Positions 29,213 through 38,803 of a stretch of DNA of 64,000 nt are shown piece by piece. The DNA lies in contig JADJMI010000018.1 in assembly GCA_016709665.1 (NCBI GenBank), forward strand, positions 8,054 through 72,053, written 5' to 3'. The notes below the pieces were generated by a model, which saw nothing but the letters and a program-made list of their open reading frames with translations, made no database searches and was not told the origin of the DNA. Source of the stretch: Betaproteobacteria bacterium (lineage in GTDB: Bacteria > Pseudomonadota > Gammaproteobacteria > Burkholderiales > Usitatibacteraceae). Every line of letters begins with the position of its first letter. Position 1 is the stretch's first letter. The translations under genes and the position numbers were made by a program.

Positions 29213-32200
29213 ATGCAATCCCTCATCCGCCGGTTCGCGCCGGGGCTCGTCGCGCTCGCGTGCGCAACCTCCCCGCCGCTCGCGGCCGCGCCCATCGACG
29301 CCATCGCCGATGCGGTGATCGGCAAGCCCGGTTTCGACGCACCGGCGGGCGGCGCTGCCTCGGCCGACAATTTCCTCCGGCCTTCCGCGCTGGCCGAGGA
29401 TCCGGTCTCGGGCGAACTCTGGGTCGCCGACGCGAACGCGCACCGGGTGCTGCGATTCGCCTCCGCACGCGCCTTCGCGAACGGCGAAGCGGCCAACCTC
29501 GTGCTGGGGCAGGCGGATTTCGCGGGCGCGGCGCCCAATCGGGGCGGCGCGGCGGGCCCGGGCACGCTCGCCACGCCGGCGGGACTCGCCGTGGACGGCG
29601 CACGGCGCCTGTACGTGTCGGACGCGAACAACCACCGCGTGCTGGTCTTCAAGCCGCCCTACGCCAACGGCATGGATGCGTCGAACGTCTTCGGCCAGGG
29701 CAATCTCGTGTCGGCCGCGCGCAACCGGAATTCCGGCACGCCCCGCGCCGACGGCCTCGACACCCCGCAGGGAATCGCGCTGGACCCGGAAGGGCGGCTC
29801 TGGGTCGCGGACGGCTTCAACGCGCGCGTCGTGCGGACCTCGGCGCCGGTCACCGTCAACGGGCTCCGCGCGGACGTGATCCTGGGCCAGCCCTCGGAAG
29901 TCTCGAATGCGCCGGCGCTCACCGCCACCGGCATGCGCGTGCCCACCGGCGTCGCCCTGGATCCGGAGGGCAACGTCTGGGTGGCCGACTTCCTCTGGCA
30001 TCGCGTGACGCGCTACGCCGCGCCGGCGCCGGGCACGCTCGGCCCGCCGGCCGACCGCGTGCTCTGCCAGCTGGGCCCGCTGTCCTCGGTCACGGGCGCC
30101 GGCGACTCGCGCTGCAACATGCCCACGGGCGTCGCGGTCGATGCGGAGGGCCGGGTCCACGTGACCGACCTGGGCAACAGCCGCGTGCTGATGTTCGCCT
30201 CGCCGGATCTCGCGCCGATCGCGACGGGCTGGATCGGCCAGGCCACGGCCGACGGCGCGCTCTGCAACGGCGGGGCGGCGCAGCCGTCGGCGCGGTCGCT
30301 CTGCGCTCCCCTCAGCGCGAGCCTCGACCGGCACGGCGACCTGCTGGTGGCGGACTCGGGGAACGGGCGCGTGCTGCGCTTCGATTCCCCCTTCCTCCGG
30401 AACCCGTCGGAGGCGACGAGCCTGAGCCCGTCGACGATCGCGCGCGGCACGGGCGATTTCGACCTCACCGTGAACGGATCCGGCTTCTACGGCGACTCCG
30501 TGGTGCACTGGAACGGCCAGCCGCGCCCGACGCGCTACGTGAGCGGCGAGCGGCTCGTCGCGAGGATCGCGGGGGCGGATGTCGCCGCCGCGGGCCACGC
30601 CGAAATCCTGGTCATGACGCCCGCGCCGTTCGGCGGCCCGTCGGGCCTGCTGGGTGCATTCATCGCCGATCGCCAGGCGGGCGACGGGATCGCCGACCTC
30701 GTACTCGGCCAGCCCGATCTCTTCGCGAGCGTCGTGCTGAACCGGCGCGTCGGTGCGCAGGCCCTGGGCACGGCGAATCCCGCCTCGCTTCCCGCCAACC
30801 TGCGGTCCGTCGCGATCGATCCCGCCACGGGGCGCCTTTTCGTCGCCGACGGCCGCGCCCGCGTGCTCTCCTGGCCCGGCCTCGCGAACCTGCAGAACGG
30901 CGAGGCGGCGGACGTGGTCGTCGGCCGGCCCGACGCGTTCACCCTCGACTGCGACGACATGGCGCCCACGGCGACGATCGTGTGCGACCCCTGGGGGCTC
31001 GCGGTCGACGCGGGCGGGCGGCTCTACGTGTCCGAACCGGCGCGGCATCGCGTGCTGCGCTTCGACCCGCCCCATCGCACGGGCATGGCCGCCGCCCGCG
31101 TCTTCGGGCAAGGCGGTTCGTTCACCACCTTCACGCGCAACAAGGGCGGCATCGGGCCCGGCAGCCTGAGCGAACCGAGCGGCCTCGCGACGAGCGGCAA
31201 CCGCCTGTTCATCCATGACGGCGGCAACGCCCGCATTCTCGTGTTCGACGATCCGGATGCCGTCGCGAACGCCAATGCCGTGATCGGCCAGCCGGACATG
31301 GTCACGGCCGCCGTGCAGGCGCCGAGCGCCACGCGCCTGGGTGGCGGGCCCGGGGGGCTCGCGGTGGACCGCGACGGCCGGCTTTTTCTCGCCGATGGCG
31401 CGAACGCTCGCGTCCTGCGCTTCGCGCCGCCTTTCGCGAACGGCATGCCCGCCGATCTCGTCATCGGCCAGGCCGGCTTCACGACGAACGGCAGCGGGCT
31501 TTCGGCCTCGAACCTCCGGTTGCCGGCGGCCGTGGCCGTGTCCCGCGGCGGCGACCTGCTCGTCGCCGACGGCGGCAACCATCGCGTGCTGCGCTTCGCC
31601 GCGCCGCTCGCGACCGGCATGGCGGCGACGCGCGTGCTCGGCCAACCGGCCTTCAATACCGACATGCCGGTCGCTTCCCCGGAGGGGCTCGGCACGCCGG
31701 TCGGCGTGGCGATCGACGCGGGCGGCAACGTCGTCGTGGCCGATTCGGGCAACGCACGGGTCCTCGCCTACGACCGTCCCTTCGGCGGGACGGCGCCGTC
31801 GCCGGGCCGCGTGGTCAACCTCTCCACGCGCATGGCGGTGCTCACGGGCAACGACGTGATGATCGGCGGCTTCATCGTCGGCGGCACGCAGCCCAAGCGG
31901 GTCGTGATCCGCGCGCGCGGGCCTTCGCTCGCGGCGGCCGGGGTGCCGAACGTGCTGGCGAACCCGCTGCTGCAGCTATTCGCGGGGCCGACGCCGATCG
32001 CCGCCAACGACGATTGGCGCGTGGCGGCCAATGCCGCCGACGTGCAGGCGAGCGGCTTCGCGCCGTCGAACGACCGCGAGGGCGCGATCCTCGCGACGCT
32101 CGCTCCCGGGGCCTACACCGCGATCGTCTCGGGCGTCGCCGGGACCACGGGCGTGGGCCTCGTGGAAGTCTTCGAGGTGGACCTGCCCGCGTCGCCGCTC

Positions 32201-32572
32201 GTCAACATCGCCACCCGCGGCCGCGTGCTCACGGGCAACGACGTGATGATCGCGGGCTTCGTGATCCAGGGCGACCTGCCGCAGAAAGTGGTGATCCGCG
32301 CGCGCGGGCCCTCGCTCGCGGCCCAGGGCGTGCCGGGCGTGCTCGCCAACCCCTTGCTGCAGGTGCTCTCGGGCGCGACGCCCGTCGCCGTGAACGACGA
32401 CTGGGGACTCGCGGCCAACGCGGCCGCCCTCCAGGCGAGCGGCTTCGCGCCCGCAGACCCGCGGGAGGCCGCGGTCCTCGCGACGCTCGAGCCCGGCGCC
32501 TATACCGCCATCGTCACCGGGGCGGGAAGCACCACCGGCGTGGGCATCGTGGAGGTCTTCGCCATTCCCTGA
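29213..32572 (+). CDS. Secreted double NHL-propeller protein with twin C-terminal domains
   Basis: An intact 1,119-residue member of the array. The signal peptide is MQSLIRRFAPGLVALACATS. NHL repeats such as LWVADANAHRVLRFASARAF fill two propellers around a TIG-like domain (FDLTVNGSGFYGDSVVHWNG). The C-terminus is the twin pair, starting LSTRMAVLTGNDVMIGGFIV and ending GVGIVEVFAIP. It is followed by a strong intrinsic terminator. Its unbroken frame shows the full domain plan that the two preceding genes have lost or appear to have lost. Confidence 0.87.
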   Translation: MQSLIRRFAPGLVALACATSPPLAAAPIDAIADAVIGKPGFDAPAGGAASADNFLRPSALAEDPVSGELWVADANAHRVLRFASARAFANGEAANLVLGQADFAGAAPNRGGAAGPGTLATPAGLAVDGARRLYVSDANNHRVLVFKPPYANGMDASNVFGQGNLVSAARNRNSGTPRADGLDTPQGIALDPEGRLWVADGFNARVVRTSAPVTVNGLRADVILGQPSEVSNAPALTATGMRVPTGVALDPEGNVWVADFLWHRVTRYAAPAPGTLGPPADRVLCQLGPLSSVTGAGDSRCNMPTGVAVDAEGRVHVTDLGNSRVLMFASPDLAPIATGWIGQATADGALCNGGAAQPSARSLCAPLSASLDRHGDLLVADSGNGRVLRFDSPFLRNPSEATSLSPSTIARGTGDFDLTVNGSGFYGDSVVHWNGQPRPTRYVSGERLVARIAGADVAAAGHAEILVMTPAPFGGPSGLLGAFIADRQAGDGIADLVLGQPDLFASVVLNRRVGAQALGTANPASLPANLRSVAIDPATGRLFVADGRARVLSWPGLANLQNGEAADVVVGRPDAFTLDCDDMAPTATIVCDPWGLAVDAGGRLYVSEPARHRVLRFDPPHRTGMAAARVFGQGGSFTTFTRNKGGIGPGSLSEPSGLATSGNRLFIHDGGNARILVFDDPDAVANANAVIGQPDMVTAAVQAPSATRLGGGPGGLAVDRDGRLFLADGANARVLRFAPPFANGMPADLVIGQAGFTTNGSGLSASNLRLPAAVAVSRGGDLLVADGGNHRVLRFAAPLATGMAATRVLGQPAFNTDMPVASPEGLGTPVGVAIDAGGNVVVADSGNARVLAYDRPFGGTAPSPGRVVNLSTRMAVLTGNDVMIGGFIVGGTQPKRVVIRARGPSLAAAGVPNVLANPLLQLFAGPTPIAANDDWRVAANAADVQASGFAPSNDREGAILATLAPGAYTAIVSGVAGTTGVGLVEVFEVDLPASPLVNIATRGRVLTGNDVMIAGFVIQGDLPQKVVIRARGPSLAAQGVPGVLANPLLQVLSGATPVAVNDDWGLAANAAALQASGFAPADPREAAVLATLEPGAYTAIVTGAGSTTGVGIVEVFAIP

Positions 32573-32596
32573 GCTTCATGTGTGTCGTTCCCTTTC

Positions 32597-32622
32597 GGGC
32601 GCCCGGTGGCGCCCCTTTTTTT
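32597..32622 (+). terminator. Intrinsic terminator after the fourth array gene
   Basis: A seven-base perfect stem, GGGCGCC (32597-32603) and GGCGCCC (32608-32614), is followed by C and seven T residues. It separates the first four array genes from the fifth. Confidence 0.85.
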
Positions 32623-32745
32623 GCCGATCCTGCGCGACCCGATGTCCGCCACGGACCGGCGACTGCGTGAAACGAGAGGGAAGCCTCGCGCCCGTTCCGG
32701 GCGCGGGGCGAACGCCCGTGCCCCCGGGATGAAAGGCCCGATGCC

Positions 32746-35700
32746 ATGACCGTACGCTGGATCCTTCGCCTGCTGCTGTCGTTGTCGATCGTCACGATGG
32801 CGATGGCGACGTCCTGTTCCTCGCAGGCGGCGGCGCTCGATGCCGTGCCCGACGCCGTGCTCGGCAAGCCGGACTTCGTGACGCCGGCCGGCGGCGCGGC
32901 GTCGTCGACGAACCTCTTGCGCCCCGGAGGGCTCGCCGAGGATCCGGTGTCCGGGGAGCTGTGGGTCGCGGATCCCGGGGCGAACCGCGTGCTGCGCTTC
33001 GCTTCCGCGAGGGCCTTCGCGAACGGCGAGGCCGCGAACGCGGTGCTGGGCCAGGCCGATTTTTCCGCGTCGGCGGCCAACCGGGGCGGCCCGGCCGCGG
33101 CCGGAACGCTCGCTCGTCCCTCGGCCCTCGCGGTGGACGCGGCCCGGCGCCTCTACGTCGCCGACACCGGCAATCACCGCGTGCTCGTCTTCGGGCCGCC
33201 CTATGCCGACGGCATGGCCGCGCGCGTGGTCGTGGGGCAGGACGATTTCGCCGGAGCCCTCGCCAACCGCGGCGCGCCCGCGCCGACGAGCGAGAGCCTC
33301 GCGGCGCCCCAGGGACTCGCGCTCGATCTCGTCGGCAACCTCTGGGTGGCGGATACCGGCAATGCGCGCGTCCTGCAGTTCTCGGGATACATCGAAGGCC
33401 AGAACCGTTCGCCCGACGGCGTCCTCGGGCAGCCGGGATTCACGACGGCGGCGGCGAACCTCACGGCGCGCGGCCTTTCCGCGCCGGTGGGCCTGGCGAT
33501 CGACGGCGATTCCCACCTCTGGGTCGTGGATCGGGGCCACCACCGCGTCCTGAAATATCCGCCCACGCCGCTCCTCACGACGAACGCCGCGGCCGTGGGC
33601 GTGCTGTGCCAGGGCGACTTCGTCACGGCCGTGTCCGCGACATCGGCGACGGGGTGCCTCGCGCCGGCCGGCGTCGCCATCGACGGGGAAGGCCGCGTGC
33701 ACGTGACCGATTCGGGCAACCATCGCGTGCTGCGGTTCGACGCGCCGGCCCCGGGCGCGGCGGCCGATGCGATCCTCGGGCAGGCGCTGCCGGGCGACGG
33801 GGCGTGCAACCGCGGCGCCATCGCCCCGACGGATCTTTCGCTTTGCGGGCCGTCGTCGCTGGGCGTGGACCGCCGCGGCAACCTGCTGGTCGCGGACGGC
33901 GGCAACGGGCGCCTGCTGCGCTACGACATTCCCGTGCGCCGCGCCCGGCCCGTGGCGCGCGCCACGAGCCCCGCCGCGCTGGCGAGGAACTCGCCGGGCG
34001 CCACGCTGACGGTCGACGGCGAACGGTTCACCGACGATGCGGTGGTCCTCTGGAATGGCCTGCCGCGGCCGACACGGTTCGTGTCGGCCCACCGCCTGCT
34101 GGCGGACCTGCCGGCCGCCGACGTGGCCGTGGCCGGGCCCCACGCGGCGCGCGTCGTCACGCCGGCGCCGGGGGGCGGCGAGAGCGCGGATGCGCTCGTC
34201 GTGGACACCTACGAGCGCGCGCCCTTCGACGCCGCGGCCGACGGCGTGCTGGGCCAGCCCGGTTTCGCGAGCGGCTTGGCGCTGAACCGCTCGGTCGGTG
34301 CCGGGCAGGTGGGCTTCTTCAACGCGTCGAGCCTGCATGACCTGATGCATTTCGTGACGATCGACCCGGTCACGGGGCGGGTCTTCGCGAACGACGCCTG
34401 GGCCGGCCGGGTGCTGTCGTGGCCGAACATCGCCGCGGTGCGCGACGCGCTCCCCGCGGACGTGGTGATCGGCAAGCCCGACGCCTTCGCGTCGCAATGC
34501 GACTTCCTCGCGCCCACGGCGAGCGAACTGTGCGACGCCGCGCAGGTGGCGATCGACGAGGCGGGCCGGCTCTACGTGGCGGAATCGATCCGCCATCGCG
34601 TGTTGCGCTTCGACCCGCCCTTCGCGACCGGGATGGCGGCCTCGCGCGTGTTCGGCCAGGCGGGCTCGTTCGCGACCGGCGAATCGAACCTCGGGGGACT
34701 GGGCCCGGCGAGCCTCGATTCGCCTTCCGGCCTCGCCGTTCACGGCCGGCGCCTGTTCATCCTGGACGGCGGAAACATGCGGATCCTCGTGTACGACGAT
34801 CCCGATGCCCGGCTCGCCGCGGACGCCGTCATCGGCCAGGCGGATTTCGCGTCGGCCGGCTTCGCGCCGGCGAGCGCCACGCGCTTCCGGTCCCCGTACT
34901 CGGGGCTCGCCACCGATCGCGAGGGGCGCCTGTTCCTGGCGGATTCCCACGCGAACCGCGTGCTGCGCTTCTCGCCGCCGTTCGCGAACGACATGGCCGC
35001 GGACCTCGTCGTCGGCCAGGCGAACTTCACCGGCACGGGCGCCGGCCTGTCGGCCTCCCGGTTCGACTTTCCCTGGGCCGTCGCTCTCGACGAATCCGGC
35101 GCCCTCCTCGTGGCCGACCGGAACAACCATCGGGTGCTGCGCTTCCCGGCGCCGTTGTCGGACGCGATGGCCGCGACGGGCGTGCTCGGCCAGGCCGGGT
35201 TCGGCACGGGCGTGCCGTCCGCGACCTCGCGCACCAGCCTCCTGCACCCCGTCGGCATCGCCGCCGACAAGCAAGGCAACGTGGTGGTGATCGACTCGGG
35301 ACGCTCGCGCATCCTCGCCTACGACCGGCCCTTCGCGAGCGCCGCCGCGCCGGGCCGCCTCGTCAATCTATCGACGCGCATGTCGGTGCGTACCGGGGAC
35401 GACGTGCTGATCGGCGGCTTCGTGATCGGCGGGACGCAGCCGAAGAACGTCGTGCTGCGCGCGCGCGGGCCTTCGCTCGCCGGCGTGGGAGTCCCGAATG
35501 CCCTGCTGGATCCGGAGCTGCGGCTTTTCTCCGGGCAGACCGTGATCGCCGCGAACGACACCTGGAGCGCCGCGCCGAACGCGGCCGCGATCGAGCTGGG
35601 CGGCTTCGCGCCGAACCACTCGCATGAAGCGGCGATCCTCGCGAGGCTCGCCCCGGGCGCCTACACCGCGATCGTGTCGGGCGTGGGCGGCACGACGGGC

Positions 35701-36117
35701 GTGGGACTCGTCGAGGTGTTCGAGGTGGACGTTCCCGCCTCGCCGCTCGCCAACATCGCCACGCGCGGAAACGTCCGGACGGGAAGCGACGTGATGATCG
35801 CCGGCTTCATCATCCAGGGGGAGACGCCGCAGACCGTCGTGATCCGCGCGCGCGGCCCCTCGCTCGCGCCCTTCGGCTTCGCCGAGGTCCTCGCCGATCC
35901 CGTCCTGCAACTCTTCTCGGGCGCGACGCCGATCGCCACGAACGACGACTGGTCGCTCGCGGCCGATGCGCCGGCCATCCTGGCGAGCGGCTTCGCGCCG
36001 GCCCACGCGCGGGAAGCCGCCATCCTCGTCACCCTCAACCCCGGCGCCTACACCGCCATCGTCTCGGGCGCCGGCGGTACCACCGGCATCGGGTTGGTGG
36101 AAGTGTTCGCGCGCTAA
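32746..36117 (+). CDS. Secreted double NHL-propeller protein with twin C-terminal domains
   Basis: An intact 1,123-residue protein, the last of the array. The N-terminal hydrophobic segment (ILRLLLSLSIVTMAMATSCSS) contains a cysteine, so a lipoprotein is possible, though the lipobox is poor. The domain order is as in the preceding genes: propeller, TIG-like domain (about 405-480), propeller, twin ISTR/RARGPSL domains. A terminator upstream and a 170-base gap mean it needs its own promoter. Confidence 0.87.
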   Translation: MTVRWILRLLLSLSIVTMAMATSCSSQAAALDAVPDAVLGKPDFVTPAGGAASSTNLLRPGGLAEDPVSGELWVADPGANRVLRFASARAFANGEAANAVLGQADFSASAANRGGPAAAGTLARPSALAVDAARRLYVADTGNHRVLVFGPPYADGMAARVVVGQDDFAGALANRGAPAPTSESLAAPQGLALDLVGNLWVADTGNARVLQFSGYIEGQNRSPDGVLGQPGFTTAAANLTARGLSAPVGLAIDGDSHLWVVDRGHHRVLKYPPTPLLTTNAAAVGVLCQGDFVTAVSATSATGCLAPAGVAIDGEGRVHVTDSGNHRVLRFDAPAPGAAADAILGQALPGDGACNRGAIAPTDLSLCGPSSLGVDRRGNLLVADGGNGRLLRYDIPVRRARPVARATSPAALARNSPGATLTVDGERFTDDAVVLWNGLPRPTRFVSAHRLLADLPAADVAVAGPHAARVVTPAPGGGESADALVVDTYERAPFDAAADGVLGQPGFASGLALNRSVGAGQVGFFNASSLHDLMHFVTIDPVTGRVFANDAWAGRVLSWPNIAAVRDALPADVVIGKPDAFASQCDFLAPTASELCDAAQVAIDEAGRLYVAESIRHRVLRFDPPFATGMAASRVFGQAGSFATGESNLGGLGPASLDSPSGLAVHGRRLFILDGGNMRILVYDDPDARLAADAVIGQADFASAGFAPASATRFRSPYSGLATDREGRLFLADSHANRVLRFSPPFANDMAADLVVGQANFTGTGAGLSASRFDFPWAVALDESGALLVADRNNHRVLRFPAPLSDAMAATGVLGQAGFGTGVPSATSRTSLLHPVGIAADKQGNVVVIDSGRSRILAYDRPFASAAAPGRLVNLSTRMSVRTGDDVLIGGFVIGGTQPKNVVLRARGPSLAGVGVPNALLDPELRLFSGQTVIAANDTWSAAPNAAAIELGGFAPNHSHEAAILARLAPGAYTAIVSGVGGTTGVGLVEVFEVDVPASPLANIATRGNVRTGSDVMIAGFIIQGETPQTVVIRARGPSLAPFGFAEVLADPVLQLFSGATPIATNDDWSLAADAPAILASGFAPAHAREAAILVTLNPGAYTAIVSGAGGTTGIGLVEVFAR

Positions 36118-36132
36118 CCCCGGAACAGCCCC

Positions 36133-36291
36133 ATGGACGATTTCGCCTGCTTCCTTCGCGCCTGCCTTGTCGTGCTCTCGACGGGCCTCTCGGCGCCGAC
36201 CTTTCCCGCCGAACCCGGCACGGGGCCCGACGCAGGCCTGCCGGGCGGCGCGCGCACGTGCGATGTCCGGAATCCGCAGGCGGACGCGTGA
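36133..36291 (+). CDS. Possible small secreted peptide (52 aa)
   Basis: An ATG at 36133 opens a 52-codon frame with a short hydrophobic segment (FLRACLVVLSTGLSAPTFPA) and a glycine-rich tail. It fills the gap between the last array gene and the patatin gene. The ribosome site is weak and no family is recognised, so it may be chance. Confidence 0.3.
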   Translation: MDDFACFLRACLVVLSTGLSAPTFPAEPGTGPDAGLPGGARTCDVRNPQADA

Positions 36292-36314
36292 GACCGGATG
36301 AAAGGAGATTTCCC

Positions 36315-37232
36315 ATGGCATCGATTCCCCAGTTACGCGGTATCCCGCCCCGCCCGCGACTCGCCCTCGCGGTGGGCAGCGGCGGCGTGCGCAGCGCCGC
36401 GGCACTCGGGCTCGCCGAGGTGCTCGCCGAGTCCGGGCTGCGTCCCGAGGCGATCGCCGGATGCGGCTCCGGCGCGCTCGTCGCCGCGGCGATCGCGCTC
36501 GGGTTCGAGCGCGACAGGTCCCTGGCGCTCGCGGCTAGCGCCTGGTCGGCCCGGATCGCGCGCAGGACGCATTGGCGGTCGTGGTGGCAGCTCGTCGCGC
36601 CCCGCCTCGCGGGCTTCGACGAGGACTTCGCGCTGCGCGACGACCGGCTGCTGCTCGGCGAACTCGGCAAGGCCTTCGGCGGCAAGCGCCTCGAGGAACT
36701 GCCGATCCCGCTGCGCGTCGCGGCCACCGATGCCGCGACGGGGCGCGCCGTGGCGATCCGCCAGGGCTCGGTGGTGAACGCGCTCCGCGCGAGCGCGGCG
36801 ACGCCGCTGCTGCATCGCGGCGCCGACGTCGAAGGGCGGCGCCTGGTCGACGGCGCCCTGAGCGATCCGCTCGCCCTCGGTGCCCTCGACGACGCGCCGG
36901 TGGTGATCGCGATGGGCTTCACCGGCATCGTGCCGCGCTGCATCGACGGGCCCTCGCAGCTCGTCGGGCAGGCCGCGACGACGGTCGTGAACAACCTGCT
37001 GCTCGCGAAGCTCGAGGCGGCGCGCGCGTCGGGGCGGTGCATCGTCTACCTCGAACCGCGCTTCGACCGGCACGTCGGCCGCTGGGAGACCTCGGCCCTC
37101 GCGGAGATGCACGAGATCGGCCGCGAAATGGCGCGCGGGCGCGTGGGCGAGATCCGCCGGCTCGTCGAAGGCGCGGTCTCGATGGCCACGCAGCCCTCCC
37201 GCTTCCCCTTCCCGCCGAGAATCCACCTGTGA
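36315..37232 (+). CDS. Patatin-like phospholipase
   Basis: A 305-residue protein with a good ribosome site (AAGGAG at 36302-36307). The patatin fold is shown by GSGGVRSAAALG (oxyanion loop), GCGSGALVAAA (GxSxG nucleophile) and LVDGALSDP (DGA catalytic aspartate). Family members hydrolyse acyl ester bonds of lipids. There is no signal peptide. Its stop overlaps the start of the diiron gene (GTGA), so the two are translationally coupled and probably act on the same lipid or acyl substrate (inference). Confidence 0.88.
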   Translation: MASIPQLRGIPPRPRLALAVGSGGVRSAAALGLAEVLAESGLRPEAIAGCGSGALVAAAIALGFERDRSLALAASAWSARIARRTHWRSWWQLVAPRLAGFDEDFALRDDRLLLGELGKAFGGKRLEELPIPLRVAATDAATGRAVAIRQGSVVNALRASAATPLLHRGADVEGRRLVDGALSDPLALGALDDAPVVIAMGFTGIVPRCIDGPSQLVGQAATTVVNNLLLAKLEAARASGRCIVYLEPRFDRHVGRWETSALAEMHEIGREMARGRVGEIRRLVEGAVSMATQPSRFPFPPRIHL

Positions 37233-38179
37233 ACACCCTCATCTCGCCGTCGGAGCCGCTGGGCTCGCCGTCGCGTTACGCCCGCTGCATCGAGCTGTCG
37301 CAACGCATCCGCTGGGACATCGACCGGGACGTGCTGCGCGGCCGCCGCCTCGACCTTTCCCGGGACTTCCTGCCCGAGGGGCTCGCGCGCACGGCCGGGC
37401 TCGCCTTTCTCGCCAGCGACGAGCGGCGCCTGCTCACCCAGGTGCAGGGCCGCACCTACGCCAACATGTTCGCCCTGGTGGAGCGGTTCATCGGCGCGAA
37501 GATGCTCCAGCTCGCGTCGAACCATGCGCTGGGCGACCAGGTGGCCACGGAGGCGCTCGTGCGCTTCACCGAGGAGGAACTCAAGCACCAGGCGCTTTTC
37601 CGGCGCGTGGAGGCGCTCGCGGCCGATTGCATGATCGACGGCTATCGCTTCGTCGCCGATCCCGACGAGGTCGCGCGCTCGGTGCTCGGGGCGTCCGCCT
37701 GGGCCGTGCTCGCGCTCACCTGCCACATCGAGCTCTTCACGCAGGCGCACTACCGCGAGTCGCTCGAAGGGGACGAGAACCTCTCGCCGCTCTTCAAGGA
37801 CGTCTTCCTCTACCACTGGCGCGAGGAGTCGCAGCACGCGATCCTGGACGAGCTGGAATGGCGGCGCGAGGATGCCCGGCTGGACCAGGCCGGGCGCGAC
37901 CGGGCCGTCGACGAGCTGATCGCGCTCGTGGGGGCGGTGGACGCGATCCTCGCGCGGCAGGCCGCGGCCGATGCGGATTATTTCCAGATCGCCTGCGCGC
38001 GCGTCTTCCCGGCCGCGGAGCGCTCGAGCCTCGCCGGCGCGATCCTGGCCGCCTACCGCGGGCAGTACATCGTCTCGGGGTTCCGCGAGCCGCGCTTCCG
38101 CAAGATCCTGCGCTCGCTCGTCACCGGCCACCAGCAGAGGCGCATCGAGTCGGCGCTCTCCCCGATCATGGACTTCTAG
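37229..38179 (+). CDS. Ferritin-like diiron protein (AurF/diiron oxygenase-like)
   Basis: A 316-residue, mostly helical protein. It carries spaced carboxylate and histidine motifs typical of diiron oxygenases: RFTEEELKHQALFRR at about 112-126, LTCHIELFTQAHY at about 170-182, and HWREESQHAILDELEW at about 199-214. Related enzymes use a diiron centre to oxygenate or desaturate substrates. The start is GTG 37229, inside the GTGA overlap with the patatin stop. It converges with the PNPOx-like gene, sharing four bases at the 3' end. The substrate is unknown. Confidence 0.78.
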   Translation: MNTLISPSEPLGSPSRYARCIELSQRIRWDIDRDVLRGRRLDLSRDFLPEGLARTAGLAFLASDERRLLTQVQGRTYANMFALVERFIGAKMLQLASNHALGDQVATEALVRFTEEELKHQALFRRVEALAADCMIDGYRFVADPDEVARSVLGASAWAVLALTCHIELFTQAHYRESLEGDENLSPLFKDVFLYHWREESQHAILDELEWRREDARLDQAGRDRAVDELIALVGAVDAILARQAAADADYFQIACARVFPAAERSSLAGAILAAYRGQYIVSGFREPRFRKILRSLVTGHQQRRIESALSPIMDF

Positions 38180-38748
38180 GCGCCGGCCTCGCCCTCCCAC
38201 CGCGCCGCGAACTCCGCCTCCGTGTACCGCGGCGTGATGTGCTGCGGGCAGTTCCAGTCGAAGGCTTCGACCGCGATCACCACGGCCCGCTCGACGTGCG
38301 CGCGGTACGACGGGTCCTCCAGCTTCGCGACGAGGGCCGGGTCGTCGGCCGCATCCACGAGGCGGGCACGCCCGAGGATCTTCAGGCGCCGGCGGTTCGC
38401 ATAGTCCATGAGGATGAGCGAGATGCGCCCGTCGCCCGCGAGGTTGCCCGCGCTGATGTACTGCATGTTCCCGCGGAAGTCGGCGTAGGCGATCGTGCGT
38501 TCGTCCAGCACGCGCAGGAAGCCCGCGGGACCGCCGCGGAACTGCACGTAGGGCCAGCCGGTTTCGCTCACCGTGGCCTGGTAGAAGCCGTCGCGTTCGG
38601 CGATGAACTCGGCTTCGGCCTCGGTGAGGATCGTGCCGCGCTCGTCGACGGGATCGTCCGGGCGCGGGGCGCGCGTGCGGACGCCGCGGCTTTCCTGGAA
38701 GGCGCGCACGGCGGGGGTGAAGGCGATCTTGCCGAAAGGGCGGGGCAT
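38176..38748 (-). CDS. Pyridoxamine 5'-phosphate oxidase-family flavin-binding protein
   Basis: A 190-residue protein of the split-barrel family, with FYQATVSETGWPYVQFRGGP and SLILMDYANRRRLKILGRAR. Such proteins bind FMN or F420 and often reduce small compounds. It is encoded downstream of the AhpD-like gene on the same strand (55-base gap), and both may be controlled by the divergent LysR regulator. Confidence 0.85.
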   Translation of the reverse strand: MPRPFGKIAFTPAVRAFQESRGVRTRAPRPDDPVDERGTILTEAEAEFIAERDGFYQATVSETGWPYVQFRGGPAGFLRVLDERTIAYADFRGNMQYISAGNLAGDGRISLILMDYANRRRLKILGRARLVDAADDPALVAKLEDPSYRAHVERAVVIAVEAFDWNCPQHITPRYTEAEFAARWEGEAGA

Positions 38749-38803
38749 GGCGGTCTCCTGGGGGGGGCGCGGGGCCGGCGCCGGGCCGGTCCCGCGGGGT
38801 GGG

